Shown here: piece after piece, positions 1 to 12,263 of the stretch | How the letters are laid out: each line of letters opens with the position of its first letter | Numbering within the stretch: the first letter of the stretch is position 1 | NCBI GenBank assembly: GCA_026018925.1 | Contig: JAKSZU010000008.1 | Coordinates: 11,325,626 to 11,389,625, forward strand | Reading direction: 5' to 3' | Source: Tupaia tana | Lineage: Eukaryota; Chordata; Mammalia; Scandentia; Tupaiidae | Length of the DNA: 64,000 bases | Translations under genes and position numbers: made by a program | The notes under the pieces: generated by a model | Database searches by the model: none | What the model was told of the DNA's origin: nothing | What the model saw: only the letters and a program-made list of their open reading frames with translations

Positions 1-188
1 ATCCCAGCCCCAGTATGGCAAACATGCCAGGCACATATGTGGGCATGCCTCAAATCCCAATGGGATGAAGAAATGGAGGAGGGGACTGCAGCATAACCGA
101 GCTCCATTAGTGGGTGCTTTCTCCCTGTTCCTTTTTCTGATTCTTTGTCTCTCCCTGGCAAGGGCATTTTCTCTCTAGCAATTAAAAA
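1..188 (+). mobile_element. tRNA-derived SINE (A family), 5' end cut by window edge
   Basis: The body reads from the 'ccaggcacatatgtg' region through the pyrimidine-rich part to the A-rich tail. The tRNA head lies outside the window. It is CpG-poor, hence an old copy. Confidence 0.75.
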
Positions 189-189
189 C

Positions 190-458
190 AAAACAAAAAC
201 AAAACAACAAGAACAAAAAGCTAGTAACCACACTATACCCAACAAATTATAAAAATAAAGCATTTAACTCTTGGCCAATATCTTGATTTTCTCACACAAC
301 ACATACTTCATGACACCATTATCTATGTACAGATAGTGAAATTAAAAATAAATCTAAAGAAGTCATGTTTGCTAATATGATCTAGTTTTGTTTCCATTAA
401 ATCCTACAGTTTACATATAATACTGAAAATAAAAAAACTCTAATTAAATTTCATTTGT
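190..458. other. AT-rich flank, nothing recognised
   Basis: I see no gene or recognisable repeat beyond short A-rich runs. Confidence 0.5.
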
Positions 459-697
459 GAGCTGGCTCTGAACCCTGGTGGTTAAGGGAAGCCAGATTCC
501 ACACGGCCTACTTGACTGTGGTCTGAATCCTGGCACTGGTGGCTCAAATAACATGTCAGGTGTGTGTGCTTGAATGCCCAAAATCCTGAAAGGAAGGAGA
601 AACAGAAGAGAAGGAACTGTGTTGTCTCCTCCTCCTCTTTCTCTCTCTCTGGCAAGTACAAATACCCTCTAACAACTTTAACAATAAATAAATAAAT
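459..697 (+). mobile_element. tRNA-derived SINE (A family), old
   Basis: A diverged head (gagctggctctgaa) is followed by the family's body and CT tract, ending in an (AAAT) tail. All CpGs are lost. Confidence 0.7.
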
Positions 698-1193
698 GAA
701 AGTTCCACTTCCTACTTACCAGTTCCATTTCCCTAACTTAGACATGTTACAACACTTAAAACATGTTTGTACCATGGAACTCTGGGCAACAGCATAGGCC
801 TTTCCATCTTTTCTGAAGAAAAAAGGATCTGTTCACCTTATTACAAAGTAAAAAGATGTTGTCTCTGATATTTTTTCCAAATTTTCGAGGCCTGCTTAAA
901 AATCAAGTACTCCAACTACCAAAACTTTGAGTGAAATCTTAATGAACAAAAGCCCTACTTAATGAAGCCCACTATCTTGTGGGATTTCTGACCAGTGAGA
1001 GATGGGGTGACATGTGTTTGTAAAATAGATTTGGTTCAGAAACGAGGAACTGAAGGGTTTGGGACAATGTAATGTGAAAACCAAAAGTATGCACACTCCA
1101 AGAGGCTAGAATGAACTCTTTTTGGTTACTATTACCTCCAAGACAGGCAAAAAAATGGAAAGCTGCTTTCGGGTTAAAAACAAGGAGGAAGAG

Positions 1194-1467
1194 GGAACCA
1201 GCAGTTAGCGTAATGGCTATGTCACTGGACTCCAACGCAGTCGACCGCGGTTCGCGTCTCGGACCCGGTGGCTTAAAACTCACGACGGGGGCGTGTGCGT
1301 GCGTGCCCAAGATCCCAAGAGGAGAATGGAGGAGAAGGGACTGCGGCGTGACCATCCCCCCTGGGGGGTGATTTCTCGCTTTCTGTCTCTATGTCTCTCT
1401 CTGTCTGTCTGGCAAGCGCACGTGCCCTATAGCGAAAACCTCTTCAAAAAAAAATAAATAAATAAAA
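1194..1467 (+). mobile_element. tRNA-derived SINE (A family), young and CpG-rich
   Basis: A full-length copy keeps most CpGs of the head (gtcgaccgcggttcgcg) and ends with the CT tract, 'ccctatagcgaaaacctc' and A-rich tail. It lies in the 3' flank of BPNT2. Confidence 0.9.
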
Positions 1468-2470
1468 ACAGGGAGGAAGAAAGGAACGAAAGAGAGAAGA
1501 AAGCAAAGTAAAGAAGAAAGCATGAGAAATCCCTCTCCTTATAAATGTACTAAGGAATACAAGGGCACTGATGTCACATGAAACAATGGTATTGTTTGTA
1601 AAGTTTCCAGACATCACAATGAGAAACCACATGTTCCAACCAAAAGACAGTTCACAAAGCAGTTCTAATTGTAGTGACACAACCCATGTTCAGATTCTGT
1701 AGACTAAACAGAAAAAATTCATCAAAAAATATCTTTAACCTTTATTATTCTAACCTAAAAAGAAACTAGAGAGTACCTCAAAAGTTACTAATTTGAAAGT
1801 TTGGTTCAGTTAAATACATTTATTAATAGTAAACATGACCATAGCAAAAGCAACCATATTCATTCTCGATAACGAGAGAATCTTCAATATATAAACCTGG
1901 CATATTTTAATTTTTTAATTATTAAAACAAAGTCTTAGAAAGTAATGAAAGCTAGTTCAGTTCCTGTAATGTCAAGTAACTTTCAATTATAATGGAATCT
2001 TATATTCTTATAGTGCCTTATAGCATATTATATCCCTAATGAGAAAAATGTACCAAAATCATATTGGTAACCCTGAAACCTTGAACCAAACTTCATGAGT
2101 TAAAGATTAAAAGTCAGTCAGGAGAAAACGGATGGACCCTGCATCTTCTATCGGAAAAATGAAAATCGAGAGCAAAATGGCAGAATTGTTAAACCCATGG
2201 ACAGAAACATACTTATCTTTATAAAAACAAAACATACACACAGACACAGAAATTACTACAATTACAATGCAAACCACCCTATGTCTCTACTTCCTACTAG
2301 CTGGTGAACCTGTTATTAAAATTTCAAAGAAAAAAAATCAACTTAAGCTTTTTCTATTTTAATCCACAAAAACATTCAGTAATAGATAAATAGAGCATTT
2401 TGTTGTATATTAATAAATGTGTGGCTTTTTGTGCTTTCCACCCAAATTAGGGGTAAAAATCCCCAATCGC
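1468..2470. other. BPNT2 distal 3' UTR or 3' flank, AT-rich unique sequence
   Basis: No SINE and no convincing ORF occurs over 1 kb, unusual for this window and consistent with part of it being 3' UTR. Minus-strand AATAAA hexamers occur near 1739 and 1819. Confidence 0.4.
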
Positions 2471-2904
2471 TTTATTTTCAATGAAATCTAATTATAAAGT
2501 TATATTAAACATCTACACAAAATCATTCCTTCCTTCAACCCAATTTTATATGAAAGTACTAACAAATAGTGGAGATTCATGATGTTGTGTGAAAATGGTG
2601 ACTCATAACAATGTAGGACCAGCTATAGATTTTAATTCACAAATATATATATATGTGCCCTGTGTATGACAACTGTACGAAAATAGTCTCAAAAATAAAG
2701 ACAATACTTGAGACACGAAGCAGCCCATTTTCCCTGATCTTGCATCCTAACACAGGGAAAATAAGTCTCTGATGCTTCATAAATACTTTAAAAAGTTTGA
2801 GATGGCCTTAACCATGCACAGTCTCCACCAATTCTTTTGATGCCTCCATGTTTCAGGCTAGCCATTTCAGCTTTGGAAGAGTTGCACCCTGTAATTAGTT
2901 ATGC
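2471..2904 (-). other. BPNT2: BPNT2 3' UTR, proximal part; candidate poly(A) signal at its far end
   Basis: Unique AT-rich sequence follows the stop codon with no SINE. The first good AATAAA on the minus strand is at 2471-2476, about 430 nt after the stop. Further AATAAA hexamers lie near 1819 and 1739, so a longer 3' UTR ending around 1.7 kb is also possible. The real cleavage site cannot be decided from sequence alone. Confidence 0.45.
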
Positions 2905-3176
2905 TTATTTATGTCCTGTCTTTTCTAAATCTGGGAGTTTTCTGACCAGAGCCTGATGGTTCATTCTGATACTTGCAAGGAGTCCCCCCTCAATGCCATC
3001 TGAACCAGTGTAGCTGATTTCTTCACCATTCAAGGTAGTCATGTGCCCCCCGAGGGCTTTTAAGATAGCATTGCCAGCACATATATCCCACTTTTTGATG
3101 TACGTCACATGGATATATAGATCAGCTTTTTCTTGACTCTTATCAGGCACATCCAAGAGTGCTAAAACTTTATAAC
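2905..3176 (-). CDS. BPNT2: BPNT2 terminal coding exon 5 (residues 270-359 and stop)
   Basis: The acceptor is ttatcttttag. The exon begins with the split codon for G270 and encodes the last metal-ligand motif [10 protein letters not shown] (W299, D300) and the C-terminus ending EKTGHK. The stop TAA is at 2907-2905. The 3' UTR continues beyond. Confidence 0.97.
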
Positions 3177-6100
3177 CTAAAAGATAAACACAGAATTTAG
3201 GTTACTGTTCAACACTTTTAAGAAAGCAGTGTAATTTCTGATTAAGTACAGTATTAAAAGTAACAAGAGGATGCAGCAGCTCACTGAACTATTTTTGCAA
3301 CTGTCTCTCAAGTCTAAAATATTTCACATTGAAAAAAGGTCTGGGAGCTGTAGGGGCAGGCCTAGTAGTACAATGGTTAAGAGGGTGAGATCCCACTTGG
3401 ACCATCATGGTCTTGATGGGTTGAAAAACATGCCAGGCACATGTGTATGTATGTGCAAGATCCTGACAGGACAGAGGAATAGAGAAGGAGTTGTGATGTA
3501 ACCACATCCCTTTGGAGAATGCTTTCTCCCTCTTTCTCGCTTTCTGGTGAGCATAGTTGCCCTATGGCTTAAATAAAAAAAGAAATAAAGAAAATTTCTT
3601 TTAAATCAACAATACAAACATTAAACTCTACAGAACCAAAATATGCTGTAATGTAACTTATTAAGATAGTCTCAAGTATAACCAAATGTATGTCCATCAT
3701 TTTTTTTTTTTGAGAGGTTTTTGCTATAGGGCGTGTGTACTCGCCAGACAGAGACAGACAGAGAGAGACAGAAAGCGAGAAATCACCCCCCCCGCCCCAC
3801 CCAGGGAGGATGGCCACACCGCAATCCCTTCTCCTCCTTTCTCCTCTTGGGATCTTGGGCACACACGCACAAGCGCCTGGCGTGAGTTTTAAGCCACCGA
3901 GTCTGGGACTCGAACCGTGGTCGACTACATGGGAGTCCAGAAACATAGCCATTACGCTAACTGCTAGTCCCTGTATGTCCATAATTTTTAAAATATAAAA
4001 CTATGCTGTGGTTGTTTTCTATGGAATGACACCTTCAGTATGGGCCATTTCTTATGGCATGCCACATTCGACTGAAGCTAAACACCAACTGGTTTCACTT
4101 CAACACCCAGGGAGGCCTGATATGAATGAAGAGAAAAAAAAGTAAGAGTACCATGCTAAGTCCTTTTTGTAAGGAACCAGGACTCAAAAAATGATAAAAT
4201 AAATGGGGCATTACCTTTCCTAACCAACCTAGTTAAATAAAGAGCCTATAAAAAAAGTAATATCAAGGAAAATAGATATATGTAATCAGCAAATTAAAAC
4301 GACTGAGTTTAAAAGTTAATGAGCAGGGGCCAGCAGGTGGTATGGTAGTTAAGGAGCTAGATTCCCATATGGCTGACTGAGGGCCAAGTCCCAGATCCAG
4401 CAGCATGGGGATCACAGCAGGTGCATGTGTATGTGTACCCAAAGTTTTGAGGAGAATGAAGGAAAAGGAACTGTGGCATGGCCATCCCTCTCTCCCCTAG
4501 GGCGTGATTTCCCACTTTTTCTCTCTCTGCCTTTCTCCATCAAGTGCATGTACTCTATGGCAAAAACCTAAAAAAAAGAAGAAGTTAATACGGGTTACTT
4601 CTCCCTTTGTTACTGTGCTGAAAAGTTTTCTGACACCAATATTTTTTGACCATAATTTGCTATTTACCTGAATGAGTGATATGTTAAACACCACTCATAA
4701 CAGGAGTTGTCAAACAGCCCCTAAAGCCAAATATAGGGCATGGCCTGTTTTTTAAAGGACTCTCAGACTTTTATTTATTTATTTTGAGATTTTTGCCATA
4801 GAGTGCATATGCTTGCCAGAGACAGAGAGACAGGAAGTGAGAAATTACACCCTGTGGGGGAGGGGGAATGGCCACACTGCAATTTCTTCTCCTCTATTCT
4901 TAGGATTTGGGGCACACATGCCTGGTATGAGTTTTAAGCCACCAGGTGTGGGACTTGAACAGTGGTCAACTACATGGGAGTCCAGTGACAACCATTATAC
5001 CATCTGCTGGTCCCCAGAATTTTTTTTTTTTAAATAGTCTTAAAAGATAGTTAAACAGGGACCAGTGGTTGGTGTAATGGCTATGTCACTGGACTCCCAT
5101 GTAGTCGACCACGGTATGAGTCCTGGACCTGGTGGCTTAAACTCATGCCAGGCACGTGTGCATGTGTGCCCAAGATCCCAAGAGGAGAATCAAGGAGAAG
5201 GGATTGTGGCATGGCCATCCCCCAGGGGGGTGATTTCTCGCTTTCTGTCTCTCTCTGTCTTTCTGGCGAGCACATGCACCCTAGCACCCTATACAAAAAC
5301 CTCTCAAAAAAGAAAAAAAAAAAATAGTTAAACAAAAAAATACCAGATTAGTGTGCAATAGAGACTGTATGTGGCTTATCAGGCCTGAAATATTTACTAT
5401 CAGGCCCATTTTAGAAAAAGTGAGCTGACCTCTAAAATACAATAGTACAGAATATATAATAAGCTAGATGTACATGTGACTCTCTTGCTCATCCCAGATA
5501 TGCAAGTTGAGGAGTTCAGGGCATAAAAAGTGACTTGGGACTCAGAAATTCTCCCTTCTAGTAATATCGGATACTAGATATCATATATTTAACATGGCAC
5601 CCTTCTGCTATATGCAGATTAAGTGCTTGATTGTTTCTCTTCTCCCTGACAGACCCACAGTTAAACCAACAGGACAATTATTTTAAAAACAGATTGTCTA
5701 AAAAGCAACCACTAATGCTACATCACTGACGGGAATATGCTTTTATGGAATTCGAGGAAGAGAAGTCACTGTGTATTTCTTTCTGCCTGGAAGTTAGTGT
5801 GATTAACATCTCACGCTAGAGATCATAAAGCAGGAGACCAACCCTGCCCTGAATGTACACTGTTCCTTCTCGCCTTCTTTCCAAGCAAGGGGCAAGCAAA
5901 TCAGTCTCATGACATAGCCGAAACCATGCTGGGAACACTCTCCAAGATTCACACTAGTGTAGGACATACCAGCACCTCCAGCTGGGATGATTGTAGTCTG
6001 GTTTCCAAAAGTCTGAAGAGCAACCTGCTTGACCATCCCTGAATGGGAGCGAGACACAACGATCCTTGGGGTATTCTCGTTGTAGGAAGAGCGGGCTTTT

Positions 6101-9100
6101 ACGTTGGAACCACCATCTACCATTGCCCAAGCTGAAAAGCAAATATAAGCTTTATTAATAACAGTGAAGCTTTGAAACTAAATGTTATACTCTTCGAAAC
6201 TGAAAGTACTAAATGACAGAAAATATGCTGTCCACAGAATTATCTGTATTTTTTTTTCCAAAACAGAAACTTTGTTTTTCCCTGAGTACAAAAGCATTTT
6301 CCTTTTTTTTTTTTTTTAAACACTAAACTAGACATGCATGAAGACAAAGCTGAAAAAGGCTATGTGATCCCACTTACCCAGAAATAATGGCTATTGATTA
6401 TTTGGCTTCAGAACTCCCATGCTCCAGAGACCCCCTACACTGGGACCACGCTGCAACTCCACTTTCCACTGCATCTACCCTCCTCCCTACCCGCTCTTCC
6501 TAGGACATATCCTGAATGCTAAACTTCATTTCAAAACCTGATTCCCGGAGAATCAAACTGGTGACGTAATCACGACTGACTTCCCTGGATAATTCAAACC
6601 TTAAAACTAATTTTTCTTGAGACTAGCTGATGGTGTAACAGTTACATAGCTGGACTCCCACATGACCAACAGCGGTTCAAGTCCCAGACCTAGTGGTTTG
6701 AAACTTACCCTGGACACATACAAGTGTATGTCCAGGATTCCAGGGGGAAAATGGAGGAGAAGGGACTGTGGTGTGGCCATCCCCCCTGGGATGTCAGTGT
6801 GTGTGTCTCTCTCACTGTCAGTGTGTGTGTCTCTCTCTCTCCAGCAAGTGTACGTTCCCTAAGGTAAAATCTTTAAAAAATTGATTTTTCTCCTGTATTT
6901 CTCTATTTTTGATATATTCATGGTTTCAGCTATTCATGGTTTCATGCATTGTTTTGAGCCATACTGGCTCAATCTCTTAAGTGGCCTTATAAAAAGAAAA
7001 CAGTTAAAGACATAAGTGAGTGATTTTTAATGTATCTGCTTGAGCAGAGAGCATAAAAAGGGAAACACTCAGATTTTTAGAATGGAATGAATTTTTCAAA
7101 TGGGCCAAGGGGAACACAGAGATGCTTTGAGATGTTTGTCTTGGTTTGGAAGTTTTCTTCACTGACTATCAAACTATACAAGAAAACAAACTTACTCAGA
7201 ATTATCCCAATTAGACTGTTGTTCTAGCAGTCACTCACTATGGGATAAAATATAGTCCACCATGGCTACCAATGAAAGCAGCTGCATCACCAGTTTATTC
7301 CTGGCTGCAGAAAAAAATCAAAAAAATTAGCAGAATATGGGTTTCTGAGGTCCCAAGAGTGATGGCAACCCCCTTGACTCGTCTCAGATTTCCTAAAACA
7401 CTACACAGCGAAGAGGAGAGCAAACACAAATGCCCACCACCTAGTCATACCCACAGGATCTGTGACAGACAGAGGAGAGTTATGAGCACAAATGGATGAG
7501 AAAGCCGGGGAGTAAACAGCAAAACCCAGCAGAGTAAGTGCTGGAGCCAGTCTTAGTGTGGAGATCAGAGCAGGAACTTCTTTGAAGTTCCAAGAAGCCA
7601 TAGGATTCCCAGTGCTGTTATAACTCAGTCAGGATTTCTTCTCAGAAGGAAAAGGTCCCATCTAAAGTGAGAACTACTGAGAGCAGTTGGGAAAGTTAGC
7701 AACAAAACACTGAGAAGAGGCTTGGGAAGATATGGAACGAGAAGTATAGTCTTAAGAACATTCTTGGGGCAGGGATGGGGGATGGGGACACAAGACAGTT
7801 TTGGGGCTTGGAAGGCAGCAACTAGAGCTAAAGACAAAGAAGGGGCTGAAGACAAGAGCCTTACTGAAACAAGGTAAGATCAAACAAGAAAGAAGAAATC
7901 TGAAAACAACAAAGGGCACCTCATTATGAAGACAGTCTTCCCACACTTACAGAAAAGAAAGCTTTTGAACTAAGAATCATCCAGACTCCCTTTCTGCCAC
8001 CACCTCTCATGAATCCCACATTAGCTGGCCTAAATACAAATAAGAAATACAAAACTGAAATGCTTGATGAGAAATATAAGAAAACATAGAGAATGCAGAT
8101 TAAAACATTTCAGGCTACTTGAAAATTTCTACAAGGCAGAGGAAAACTATAAACCAACATTGCAACATTAAAAATGAACAAGCAACAGGGTCAAGAGAGT
8201 GGCATAGCAGGAATATGAGGCTTTGTGATACTGGACCCACAGGGGCAGGAGAGGCTTCTCTGCATGCTGGGTGCGTGCCTGCAGTCTGGGCTGGCAGAGA
8301 CGCCTGCTTCCCCCCCGCCCCCAAGGAAGAAATAAACAAAATGAAAAAAAATTTAAAAAGTAAAAAAGCAACAAAACATGAAAGGGACATCACAAAATAA
8401 AAAAAGCAGTGATTCAGAAAAGATAGATAAATGATAGCAAAATGTGAAATGGAAGCTCACATAACACAGGGGAAAAAAAAAACACAAGAAAAAATTACTG
8501 CAGACTTTGCAGTTAATCATAGGATATACAAAGAACGACAAATTTGTTTAAAAGTACAGCAAGCAGGGACCAGCAGTTAGCGTAATGGCTATGTCGCTGG
8601 ACTCCCATGTAGTCGACTGCGGTTCGCGTCCCGGACCCGGTGGCTTAAAACTCACGCCGGGCACATGTGCATGCATGCCCAAGATCCCAAGAGGAGAATG
8701 GAGGAGAAGGGATTGAGGCGTGGCCATCCCCCCTGGGGGGTCATTTCTCACTTTCTGTCTCTCTGTCTCTCTGTCTGGCGAGCGCACACCCTATAGCAAA
8801 AACCTCTCAAAAAAATAAAAGCACGGCAAGCAATGAGAACAGTCAAAAAAAAAAAAAAAAAAAAGTAAAACAAGTCAATAGGTAAAAGTAACCAGAAAAT
8901 GGTAAATATGGAAGCTAGTGAAAAAGTGTGTTCGTGTGCATTTGTGCATGTGTAAAAGGAGTCCCCAAAAGAGAATAATGAACTAATGGGATAGACCTAA
9001 TCTCTGGGGCCAGCAGGTGGTGTGGTGGTGAAGGCACATGACAGACAGCTATTCAAATCCTGAACCTGGAGGCTTGCTTTGACCGCTTTCTCACCTTCCC

Positions 9101-12100
9101 TCTCTTGCTCTCTTGCTGTTTCTCTCCCTGGTGAGTGCACATGGCCTGAAGAAAATTTAAAACAATAATAATAGTAATACATTGGGGCTGGCAAGTGGCA
9201 TGGTGGTTAGGGGCGCTGGACTCCCACATGGCCAACCACGGTTCAAGTCTCAGACCTGGTGGCTTGCTTTCTCACTTCTTCTCTTTCTCTGTCTCTCTCT
9301 AATCAAACTGAAAAATAATAATGATAATAATAATAAATAAAGTTAAATAAAAAAAAAATAGTAATACATTAAATAAAAACTTATTCAAAAAACTAATTTT
9401 TAAAATTACAATCAAGTCCATAAAATAAAAGACGGCCTAAATGTCTACAGCGAGAGACAAACTTGGGAAATCAACAAAAATGACTTAGGGTGGTAGTGTT
9501 ACTTTTTTGTTTTCTCATTCATATCAGGCTTCCTTAGGTGTTTACATGAAATTTGTTGGTGTTTAGCTTCAATATAATATGGCATTCCAAAAAAAATGGC
9601 ACGTACTGAATATGTCATTCCATAGGAAAAAACCACAGCATAGTTTTAAATTTTAAACATTATTGACATATATTTGGTTATAGCTGAGACTATCTTAATA
9701 AGTAACTAAGTTACTTTAAAGTACATGTTTGCTCCATTGAGTTTGAGTATGCTCGCACTGTTAATTCTGTCTCAGAATGCTAGCTGAGGCATGCTGGTTA
9801 TATCATTAGACTGAAAGTTCTTCCACACTTATCCCACACAAAAAGACCAAGACACTTTACAAAGAAAAGAAAATCGGGTTAGTATCAACCTTTTTGCTGA
9901 CGTGAGTTTAACACAAACCTATGTATGTGCATGTGCATGTACACACCCCCCAGACACACCCCAGTTTGGCAGTTTCTAGATGTTAATCAAGAAAAAAGGA
10001 TGTAAAGTAAGTGGAAGAGTGTGTTACCAAAATTCAAGCCCACCTGGGATCTTCAGAATGTGACCTTGTTTGGAAATAAGGTCTTTGCACCAGCTGAGGC
10101 CCTGGATTAGGTCAGGCCTAAATCTATGACTGGTGTCCTCGTAAGAAAAAGAGGAGGAGTCACGGAAAGAAGGCAGCTTTGTGAAGACAGGAGGAAGAGA
10201 TCAGTGATGTGTCTACAAACCAAAGAATGCCAAAAATGCTGGAGCTACCAGAAACTGGGAGAGGGAAGGAAGGATGCTGCCTCTAACAATACAGACACAG
10301 CATGGCTCTGCTGACACCTTGATATCAGACTTCTAGCCTCTAGAAAGTCAAGAAAACACATTCCTGTGTTTTTAAGCTACCCAGATTGTGGTACTGATAA
10401 TGTGTTAAGGTAGCCCTACAAAACAAAGAATGAACCAGAAATTGCAGCCAAGTAGTCTTTTGAGGCTGTAGAAAAGGCTTTAACATGTGTTCAGGTAACA
10501 ACACACCCATAGCTAGTTTTCTGAAGTAATCTATTGAAGACTAGTTTCATCCAACCAAAGGATGACTGAGGAACTCTTAGTAAACGATTGTTAGACAGCA
10601 CAGAATCCATTTAACTGTGGATCTAAGAGGAAATCAAAGACAGGAATAAGATGAAAGAACTAAGGTGTGGAAATGTTATCTCATAGTTAACTGGCGATCG
10701 TCATGGGATACCATTTAAATTTGATGAGCAAAATAGATTTGAAAGATAAACATTAAAAAAGGTATGACCAAAATGGAATTATGGTTAAGAAGGGGCTAAA
10801 CTATGTTGATTTACTGTGACTTATAGCAGAAAACAGACAATGCCTAAAGAAAAGGTTATATAACACTACATGTAACAGTACATAAAAACCACACACACAG
10901 GGCTGGCCCCATAGCCTCCTGGTGAAAGGTACCACCTGTCCTCTGGCAATTAAAATAATTAGTGTATAAAGGTATTTGTAAAAGTGAGCAGCAAAAATAA
11001 ATTTAACTTAAAAATAACAATTATAGTTGTTTGAGCCACATTACATACATAAAATCAATGGGATCATAAGAATAATTTTAAAAAGAAAAAAGCCTGATCC
11101 TCTCTGAAAAAACATTTGTTCCCAGTGAAGGGGGTTTGTACCTAATTCTTTATTCTGAAAGTTGGTAAAGATAAAGAATTAAACATTTGACCTGCCTTTC
11201 TCAAAAATATATTTCAGATTAACAAGTAACTCCAGTTAGTGGAGAATATTTTCTATAGAAGAATGCTAGCTAAAACATGTAAAAAACACAACAGATTTAG
11301 AAAATTTCGTTTTGCAACATTTTTAAAAGATCTTAAAGCTGTTATGTGATTTAATAAAAACTGTATCTCAACTGATGTCAAAATCTCTCTCCAGATTACC
11401 CGCTAGCAGGAAGAAAATAAAAAAAATCAAAGCAATTTTATAAACTGAGAGATCTGATCATGTTCACCTTAATCACCTGAGCATTTCATTAATGGTGAGA
11501 TAAAGGGATAAATGTCAAATAACAGGAAATAACAGGAAATACATGAAGATACCTATAACATATTCTTGATCATAACACTTAACCTCAATCCAATCAAAGC
11601 TTGCTTCAGATCTAAATTGCACTTTGCAAAAAAGAGGATATAAAATAAGTTGACAGCCTAAAGGAACAATGAAACAAATCCAGAAGATAGAACATCCTAC
11701 AGGAGAAATGACCTGTTCTCCTCAGCAAGTCAATGCCCTGGGGAAAAAGAAGCTTAGAGAGTGACATCATCAAAATGATAGTGCAAAGACTATCTGGCTT
11801 TGCTCTCCTCAACAGAAAAGTGTAATGAACTAGTCCCGGTATAAACATCCAGAATACCTCAGGGTTTGAAACTGAGGTTGTGACAATTCCTGGGGCCCAG
11901 AACAGTGGAAGCCCAAAAGTAGATGGTAAGGTAAACAGACTTTTTTTTTTTTTTTTTGGAGAGGTTTTTCGCTATAGGGCGCGTGCGCTCGCCAGACAGA
12001 GAGAGAGACATAGAGACAGAAAGCGAGAAATCACCCCCCAGGGGGGATGGTCACGCCGCAATCCCTTCTCCTCCATTCTCCTCTCCGGATCTTGGGTACG

Positions 12101-12227
12101 CACGCACACGTGCCCGGCGTGAGTTGTAAGCCACCGGGTCTGAGACGCGAACCGCGGTCGACTACGTGGGAGTCCAGCGACATAGCCATTACGCTAACTG
12201 CTGGTTCCCAACAGACTTTTTTTTTTA

Positions 12228-12263
<36 letters not shown>

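Noticed and set aside
8115-8400. Overlapping open frames on opposite strands
   Set aside because: Neither has recognisable motifs; K-rich and F-rich ends come from A/T runs.
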